64,000 nucleotides of DNA from Bradyrhizobium sp. U87765 SZCCT0048 (GTDB taxonomy: Bacteria; Pseudomonadota; Alphaproteobacteria; Rhizobiales; Xanthobacteraceae). Position numbers and translations under genes: made by a program. The stretch lies in contig NZ_JAFCMM010000003.1 of the NCBI RefSeq assembly GCF_018131225.1, forward strand, positions 756,001 through 820,000. The letters run 5' to 3'. Each line of letters starts with the position of its first letter. The stretch's first letter is position 1. Of this stretch, positions 58,337-64,000 are shown in pieces. The notes under the pieces are model-generated. The model ran no database searches. It worked only from the letters and a program-made list of their open reading frames with translations, and was not told the DNA's origin.

Positions 58337-60706
58337 TCAGGTCTTGGCCGGCCCCAGCACGGCGGCGCGCACCCTCTGTCCCAGGCTGATCAGGAACATC
58401 GCCGTCGGCCGCAGGATGAACAGGTCGGCGATCAGCGCCGCCACCATCGAGAAGGCGCTGAGCCAGCCGAACAGCCGCAGCGACGGCAGGTCCGAGAACA
58501 CCATCACGACGAGACCGCAGGCCAGCACCACGGTGGTCAGGATCAGCGCCGGACCGACCAGCACGGTGGCGCGCTCGACGGCGACCGCCGGGTCGGCGCC
58601 CGGCTCCGTCTCCAGCCGCAGACGATTGAGGAAGTGGATGGTGGCGGACAGGCCGAGGCCGAACGACACCGTCAGCGCCACCACGCTCGCGAACTGCAAC
58701 CCTTCGCCCAGCGCCCACAGCACGGTGCCCGACAGCACCACCGGGAAGATGCCCGGCAGGATGCTGGAGAACATCACCACCACCGAGCGGAAGGCGAGGC
58801 CGATGAACACCGCGACGAACGCGAATTCGATGGTCAGGCCCGAATTGAGCTTCTCGATCATGCTGGCGCTGTTGCGCGCCGCGATCGCCGACAGGCCGGT
58901 GACCGCGATCTCGTAGCCGGGGTGCCTGGCCCGCACCGCGTCCATCGCCTTGTCGAGGTTCTCGACCACCGGCAGGATCTGGCTGGAGTCCTTGTCGGGC
59001 ACCCGCGCCGACACTACCACCGCGTCCTGCTCGGCCGACACGAAGCGGCGCTTGAGATGGTCGGGGATGACGTCGACATATTCCTTGAGCGTCGCGACAT
59101 CATGGGAGCCGGCCTTCTCCGCCAGCCAGCGCCGCAGCGTCTCCAGCGACCAGACATTGCCGACGCCGGCCTGCTTCTCGACCAGCGCATGGACATCGGC
59201 GATGGTCTGCAGCGTGTCCGGCGCGTACAGCGAGGCGCCCTTGGGGAACTCGATCAGCACATCGATCGGATTGGCGCCGGTCAGCTTGGCATCGAGCCGG
59301 CTGGAGGCGGCGACCGCCTGCTGCTTGTCCGGCACCTGGTCGGCGAGGCGGTAGCGCGGCTCGAGGTGGGAATAGATCAGCGCAAGGCCGCCGACCACGA
59401 CCACGGCGATCAGGCTGAACAGGCCCGGGCGGCTGACCATGCGCACCGCGATCCAGGCGCAGAAGTTGCGCAGCGCGGTGACGCCGGCGTCCGCGCTCTT
59501 GAACTTGGCCGCGAACTTCTGCTCGCCACGCACCAGCAGCACGCCGAACACCGGCACGAACGACAGCACCGCCAGGAGGGCAATGATGGTGGCGGCAAGG
59601 CCTGCTTCGCCAAACGCCCGGATCAGGTCCGAATTGGAGAACTGCAGCGCCAGGAACGAGATGCCCGCGGTGGCGTGGGTCAGCACGCAGGCCGGCCCGA
59701 CCACCCGCACCGCATTGGCGAACGCCGTGCGCCGGTCCTCGCCGGCGATCAGGCGGTCGCGCGCGGCGAAGGTCAACTGCATGGAGTCCGAGAAGCTGAT
59801 CACCATGATCAGCGGCGTCATCACGTTCAGGAACATGTTGAGGCTGAAGCCGGCCCAGCCGAGGCCGCCCAGCGCCAGCAGGATGGCGAGCAGCGGCGGG
59901 AACGCCGCGATCACCATGAAGGAGATCTTGCGGAAGAACGCGATGGCAATCAGGCAGCCGGCGATGATGCCGGCGGCGTTGTAGATCAGGCCGTCACGTT
60001 CCACCGCATTGCGGATCTCGAGCTGCATCACCGGCACGCCGGAGAGCTGCACCGACAGCCCGGTGTCGCCGAGATCGTCCTTCATCAGCTTGCGGATGTC
60101 GCCGATGGTTCCGTTCAGGCCCTTGCTGGAGACGACCGCGGGCTCGAGCGACAGCACGACCAGCGCCAGCGTGCCGTCCTCGGACAGCAGCTTGCCACGG
60201 ATGATCTCGTTCGACTTCACCGTCCCGATGAACTTGTCGTAGTCGGCCCCCTCGGGCAGCTTCTCCGGGAACAGGGCCGCGGGGAACTGGCCGGGCGCCG
60301 GCGCCTGGCGGGCCGAGAACAGCGAGATAATGCCGCGGGTGCCGTCGACGAGCTGGAGATCGGTGACAAATTCACGCAGCTTCTCGAGATTGTCCCGCGC
60401 CAGCAGGGTCTTGCCCTCGACCACCACCAGCACGTCGAACTCGGTCGACGGGAAGCGCTTGGTCACGGCCTCGTACTGCTTGTACTCGCGGGTCTCGGAG
60501 CGAAACAGCTGGCTCAGCGAATCATCGATCTTGATGCGCTGCAGGCCGAAGAAGGCGCCGATGCACAGCGCCACCAGGATCAGGCACGACAGGATCGGCG
60601 CACGCATCGGCAGCAGGCCGATTCGCTCGATTCCGAAAGCAATACTGAGAGAGCGACGGGCGGCATTTTCCTCCGCACCGACGTTGATCTGTTTCGGGTC
60701 AAGCAT
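58337..60706 (-). CDS. MMPL/RND-family exporter
   Basis: A 789-residue inner membrane protein with the RND layout: a membrane span (LSCLILVALCIGAFFGLQ), a periplasmic loop, a block of five or more spans (IYNAAGIIAGCLIAIAFF onward, with ISFSDSMQLTFAARDRL), then a repeat of this arrangement with SFGLGLSATIHFLNRL near the end. It resembles MMPL and HpnN-type lipid exporters, but no hopanoid or lipid gene lies beside it, so the cargo is not known. A monocistronic gene. Confidence 0.85.
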   Translation of the reverse strand: MLDPKQINVGAEENAARRSLSIAFGIERIGLLPMRAPILSCLILVALCIGAFFGLQRIKIDDSLSQLFRSETREYKQYEAVTKRFPSTEFDVLVVVEGKTLLARDNLEKLREFVTDLQLVDGTRGIISLFSARQAPAPGQFPAALFPEKLPEGADYDKFIGTVKSNEIIRGKLLSEDGTLALVVLSLEPAVVSSKGLNGTIGDIRKLMKDDLGDTGLSVQLSGVPVMQLEIRNAVERDGLIYNAAGIIAGCLIAIAFFRKISFMVIAAFPPLLAILLALGGLGWAGFSLNMFLNVMTPLIMVISFSDSMQLTFAARDRLIAGEDRRTAFANAVRVVGPACVLTHATAGISFLALQFSNSDLIRAFGEAGLAATIIALLAVLSFVPVFGVLLVRGEQKFAAKFKSADAGVTALRNFCAWIAVRMVSRPGLFSLIAVVVVGGLALIYSHLEPRYRLADQVPDKQQAVAASSRLDAKLTGANPIDVLIEFPKGASLYAPDTLQTIADVHALVEKQAGVGNVWSLETLRRWLAEKAGSHDVATLKEYVDVIPDHLKRRFVSAEQDAVVVSARVPDKDSSQILPVVENLDKAMDAVRARHPGYEIAVTGLSAIAARNSASMIEKLNSGLTIEFAFVAVFIGLAFRSVVVMFSSILPGIFPVVLSGTVLWALGEGLQFASVVALTVSFGLGLSATIHFLNRLRLETEPGADPAVAVERATVLVGPALILTTVVLACGLVVMVFSDLPSLRLFGWLSAFSMVAALIADLFILRPTAMFLISLGQRVRAAVLGPAKT

Positions 60707-60983
60707 GCGAGATCCGTGTCCGTACCGACGAATAACCGATAAGCGGGTTTAGCAAATTTTGATGAAAATAGGGACAACCATGATGACCCTCCGGTCATTG
60801 AGACGCACCCTGTTGTAACGCGGCCTCGCATGCGCCGGGGCGGCGCGGCCATGCCCCTCACGGTGGGGACGGCCACGCCCAGCTTGACAGCGAAAACGGC
60901 GTTTTTGGGCAGCACCCGGCCCGCCCGGGCCGGGTCGCGACGATGTGACCGGCCCGACCGGCCAGCGGCGGATTGACCGAGGC

Positions 60984-62069
60984 TCAGGACAGCGCGTCGG
61001 CGACGGCCTTGCCGCAGGTCGTCGTATCGGCCGCGCCGCCAAGGTCGCGGGTGCGCAGCTTCTCTTCCTTGAGCACCGTCTCGATGGCCGCGACCACCGC
61101 CTTGCCGGCCTCCGGCTCGCCGAGATGGTCGAGCATCATCGCCGCCGACCAGATCTGGCCGACCGGGTTGGCGATCCCTTGACCTGCGATGTCCGGCGCC
61201 GAGCCATGCACCGGCTCGAACAGCGAGGGAAACCTGCGCTCCGGATTGATGTTGCCGGAGGGCGCGATGCCGATCGTGCCGGTGCAGGCCGGCCCGAGGT
61301 CCGAGAGGATGTCACCGAACAGGTTGGAGGCGACCACCACGTCGAAACGGTCCGGGTTCATCACGAAGTGCGCGGTCAGGATATCGATATGGTACTTGTC
61401 CCAGCGAATGTCGGGGTAGGCCTTGGCCATCGCCTCGACCCGCTCGTCCCAGTACGGCATCGAGATCGAGATGCCGTTGGACTTGGTCGCCGAGGTCAGG
61501 TGCTTCTTGTCGCGCTTCTGGGCGAGGTCGAAGGCGAACTTGAGGATGCGGTCGACGCCGGTACGGGTCATGATCGTCTCCTGGACCACGAACTCGCGCT
61601 CGGTGCCTGGAAAAGCGCGGCCGCCGATCGACGAATATTCGCCCTCGGTGTTCTCGCGGACCACGAAGAAATCGATGTCGCCGGGCTTGCGGCCGGCGAG
61701 CGGCGAGCGCACCCCCGGCATCAGCCGTACCGGCCGCAGGTTGACATACTGGTCGAACTCGCGCCGGAACAGGATCAGCGAGCCCCACAGCGAGATGTGG
61801 TCGGGAATCTTCTCCGGCCAGCCGACCGCGCCGAAGAAGATGGCGTCATGGCCGCCGATCTGGGCCTTCCAGTCGTCCGGCATCATCTGGCCGTGCCTGG
61901 CGTAATAGTCGTAGGACGAGAAGTCGAAGGTATCGAGCTCGAGTTCGAACTTGTACTTCGACGCCGCCGCCTCGAGCGCGCGCAATCCCTCCGGCACGGT
62001 TTCCTTGCCGATGCCGTCGCCGGCGATCACTGCGATCCTGTACTTGCGGTTGCTGCCGGTGCTGGCCAT
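60984..62069 (-). CDS. ttuC: Tartrate dehydrogenase/decarboxylase
   Basis: A 361-residue enzyme of the isocitrate/isopropylmalate dehydrogenase family. AVIAGDGIGKETVPEGLRALEAA, GAVGWPEKIPDHISLWGSLILFRREFDQYVNLRP, VVRENTEGEYSSIGG and VVASNLFGDILSDLGPACTGTIG are the tartrate-dehydrogenase versions of the family motifs, with metal-binding Asp residues in the last. Uses NAD+ with Mn2+ on tartrate or D-malate. Single gene; its upstream gap faces a binding-protein gene. Downstream, 60707-60983 holds no gene but has a 10-bp hairpin (ACCCGGCCCG, 60914-60935). Confidence 0.92.
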   Translation of the reverse strand: MASTGSNRKYRIAVIAGDGIGKETVPEGLRALEAAASKYKFELELDTFDFSSYDYYARHGQMMPDDWKAQIGGHDAIFFGAVGWPEKIPDHISLWGSLILFRREFDQYVNLRPVRLMPGVRSPLAGRKPGDIDFFVVRENTEGEYSSIGGRAFPGTEREFVVQETIMTRTGVDRILKFAFDLAQKRDKKHLTSATKSNGISISMPYWDERVEAMAKAYPDIRWDKYHIDILTAHFVMNPDRFDVVVASNLFGDILSDLGPACTGTIGIAPSGNINPERRFPSLFEPVHGSAPDIAGQGIANPVGQIWSAAMMLDHLGEPEAGKAVVAAIETVLKEEKLRTRDLGGAADTTTCGKAVADALS

Positions 62070-62371
62070 CTCGTCGATCCTTTTCGGGGGGCAGGTCGGT
62101 GCGCCGCGCGAACGAACCGCGCGGCGCGCGCACTATGCGATGCGCGCACGCCATTGGAAACCGTCCCGCTGCCGATGGCAGTCATCCGGATTCGGCGACC
62201 GGGCGCAGCCGAACAGGGCGACGCCCCACATAGCGGGTCATTTTCAGACGCACGTGCCGCCTTGTCGGTCCGCCGCTGATATATTAATTTTTGTTGCTCC
62301 GCCGCGTTGCCGGCAGGACCCAACAAATCAATCACCGCCGCAACAAGGCGGACTTGAGGGAGGATGATCGG

Positions 62372-63721
62372 ATGACACGTCTGACCACCGGCCGTAGATC
62401 GAGCTTCGGCCCCACCCGCCGCGGCGTCCTGCAGGGCGGCCTCGCCGCCGGCGCGCTTGGCCTCGCCGGCCTGCCCGCGCTGGCCGATCCGCAATGGAAG
62501 AAGTACGCCGGCACGATGCTCGAGGCCAACCTGATCAAGGGCCCGCGCGGCGAACTGCTGCAGCGCCACGAGAAGGAGTTCACCGAGCTGACCGGCATCA
62601 AGGTATCGTCGGAATTGATCCCGGAACAACAGCAGCGCCAGAAGGCCGTAATCGAGCTGACCTCCGGCAAGCCGAACTTCGACGTCGTGCACCTCAGCTA
62701 TCACGTGCAGAAGCGGCAGTTCGACAAGGCGGGCTGGCTCGCCGACTTCTCCGGCTTCATCAAGGATCCCAACCTGACGACGCCGGACCTCACGCCGAGC
62801 GACTTCTCGGCGGCCGGGCTGACCTACGCCACCACCGACAAGGGCCAGTTGCGCTCGCTGCCGTGGTCGGTCGACTACTTCATGCTGTACTACAACAAGG
62901 AGATCTTCGCGAAGAAGAACGTCCCGTATCCCGAGACGATCGACGACATGATCCGGGCGGCAGAGCTTCTCAACGATCCCAAGGAAGGCATTTCCGGCTT
63001 CGTCGGCCGCGGCCTGCGCAACGCCAACCTGCCGATGTGGGCCAGCATCTATCTCGGCTACGGCCTCGACTTCATCGACGACAAGGGCAACCTGCTCACC
63101 GACAGCCCCGAGGCGATCGAGGCGACCAAGCAGTACCAGTATCTCCTCACCAAGGCCGGCCCTCCCGGCATTGCCGGATTCAACTGGATGGAATCCCAGG
63201 CCGCCTTCATCCAGGGCCGCGCAGCGATGTGGCTCGACGGCATCGGCTGGGCGCCGCCGCTGGAAGACCCGACACGCTCGCGCGTCGTCGGCAAGGTTGG
63301 CTACGGCGTCATGCCCAAGGGCCCCAAGATCCGGGCGTCCGCTACTTATGGCGACGGCATCGGCGTCGCCGAAGCCAGCAAGAACAAGGAGGCCGGCTAT
63401 CTCTACAGCCAGTGGGCGGTGTCCAAGCTGATGGGCGCGCGGCTGCTGCAGGTCGGCGGCGGCGTTCCCTTCCGTAATTCGGTGATCGACGATCCGGACA
63501 CCCGCAAGGGCGTCAAGATGCCGAGCGAGTGGCTCGACTGCGTCATCGGCTCGGCCAAGATCAGCAAGCTCGGCCTGCCGGTGATCGTGCCCGTGGCGGA
63601 ATTCCGCGACGTCATCGGCGCCGCACTGACCGCGACGCTGTCCGGCGCCGACCCGGCCACCGAAATGAAGAAGGCGACCGAGCAGTTCAAGCCGATCCTC
63701 GAGCGCAGCGAGAAGGGGTGA
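62372..63721 (+). CDS. Extracellular solute-binding protein of an ABC importer
   Basis: A 449-residue binding protein (family 1). The N-terminus has a Tat-type signal (PTRRGVLQGGLAAGALGLAGLPALA). Then come HEKEFTELTGIKVSSELIPEQQQRQKAVIEL, FDVVHLSYHVQKRQFDKAGWLADFSGFIKD, and SLPWSVDYFMLYYNKEIFAKKNVPYPETIDDMIRAAELL. The ATG at 62372 follows GGAGG and replaces a longer frame from 62291. Likely cargo is a sugar or polyol. No permease or ATPase follows inside the window; they would be expected just beyond the right edge. Confidence 0.88.
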   Translation: MTRLTTGRRSSFGPTRRGVLQGGLAAGALGLAGLPALADPQWKKYAGTMLEANLIKGPRGELLQRHEKEFTELTGIKVSSELIPEQQQRQKAVIELTSGKPNFDVVHLSYHVQKRQFDKAGWLADFSGFIKDPNLTTPDLTPSDFSAAGLTYATTDKGQLRSLPWSVDYFMLYYNKEIFAKKNVPYPETIDDMIRAAELLNDPKEGISGFVGRGLRNANLPMWASIYLGYGLDFIDDKGNLLTDSPEAIEATKQYQYLLTKAGPPGIAGFNWMESQAAFIQGRAAMWLDGIGWAPPLEDPTRSRVVGKVGYGVMPKGPKIRASATYGDGIGVAEASKNKEAGYLYSQWAVSKLMGARLLQVGGGVPFRNSVIDDPDTRKGVKMPSEWLDCVIGSAKISKLGLPVIVPVAEFRDVIGAALTATLSGADPATEMKKATEQFKPILERSEKG

Positions 63722-64000
63722 GGTGCGCGATCCACCGAGGATCGCGTCCCTTGTCGCGTCCCTTGGTGCCGATACCGGCACAGGCGCCAATCCCTCATCC
63801 TGAGGAGCAGGCGCAGCCTGCGTCTCGAAGGATGAGGCCGAGCGTGACGGGCCTCATGGTTCGAGACGCGGCCGTTGGCCGCTCCTCACCATCAGGAGCG
63901 AACGCATGGCGACAGCGGGCAAACAACCCCCGTCACACCGAACTCGATTTTTTGATGTTCGCCACATGAGGTCTTGCTGTACATGGTCGACGCGAACGTC
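63722..64000. repeat. Gene-free right end with an extragenic palindrome
   Basis: At 63793-63899 lies an element of the CCTCATCCTGAGG family (GTCTCGAAGGATGAGG, CTCATGGTTCGAGACG), the same family as at 23049 and 24931. The remaining bases to the window end hold no supported gene. Confidence 0.75.

Noticed and set aside
58331..60742. An 803-codon open frame on the plus strand
   Set aside because: It is antisense to the MMPL exporter; composition is dominated by Arg, His and Gln with no family pattern.

Overview
The window is high-GC chromosomal DNA with dense genes, short overlaps inside operons and many decayed extragenic palindromes of the kind that translate spuriously as MRGLDPRIH-like peptides. 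Together with a class Ic ribonucleotide reductase, Omp25/OprB-type outer membrane proteins and several Liv-type and sugar ABC systems, this suggests an alphaproteobacterium of the Bradyrhizobium/Rhodopseudomonas group (Hyphomicrobiales). That placement is inference from gene content. I see no rRNA, tRNA, phage, insertion sequence or CRISPR array.

Layout. (1) 1-8.9 kb: a quinone-oxidoreductase-like gene, a secreted ABM-domain protein, nrdAB (class Ic, Phe at the radical-Tyr position) behind a cobalamin riboswitch, a SnoaL-like protein, an AraC regulator and a TauE-type permease. (2) 8.9-13.6 kb: an unusual Omp25-OprB two-barrel porin, a SnoaL-like protein, a thioesterase and OmpW. (3) 13.6-24.8 kb: a sugar/sugar-acid locus. 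A seven-gene minus-strand operon (ATPase, binding protein, two permeases, DenD-like dehydrogenase, KDG kinase, KDPG aldolase) diverges from a XylD-like aldonate dehydratase and two SDR genes. (4) 25.1-49.9 kb: a histidine/urocanate island. hutC-hutF diverge from hutI-hutG-hutU-hutD around two HutC-type operators. A second block is built around an IclR regulator: one arm carries a TrpXYZ-like ABC importer, hutH, a CMD-family protein, a HisC-like aminotransferase and a D-2-hydroxyacid dehydrogenase; the other carries a quinone oxidoreductase, a class III CoA transferase and a second, divergent urocanase. A third block is a Liv-type ABC operon ending in a second HutC-like GntR gene, followed by a DUF1330 gene. 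The same TGTATAGACA operator core occurs before hutF/hutI, before the DUF1330 gene and before the Liv-type operon.

(5) 49.9-55 kb: a YdcF protein, then a LysR regulator divergent from tautomerase, aminotransferase, a 45-residue membrane protein and a DHA2 exporter. (6) 55-64 kb: an MHS-type importer with KDGal kinase, a secreted hypothetical protein, an MMPL/RND exporter, tartrate dehydrogenase and an extracellular solute-binding protein.

How the genes work together. Histidine is deaminated by HutH to urocanate, hydrated by HutU, opened by HutI, and converted through HutF (formylglutamate) and HutG to glutamate plus formate. The HisC-like and FAD-dependent enzymes beside hutH could feed imidazole-lactate or imidazole-pyruvate into the same route, and the second urocanase may take urocanate or an analogue. 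The sugar locus reads as uptake, oxidation to an aldonate, dehydration to a 2-keto-3-deoxy acid, phosphorylation and aldol cleavage.
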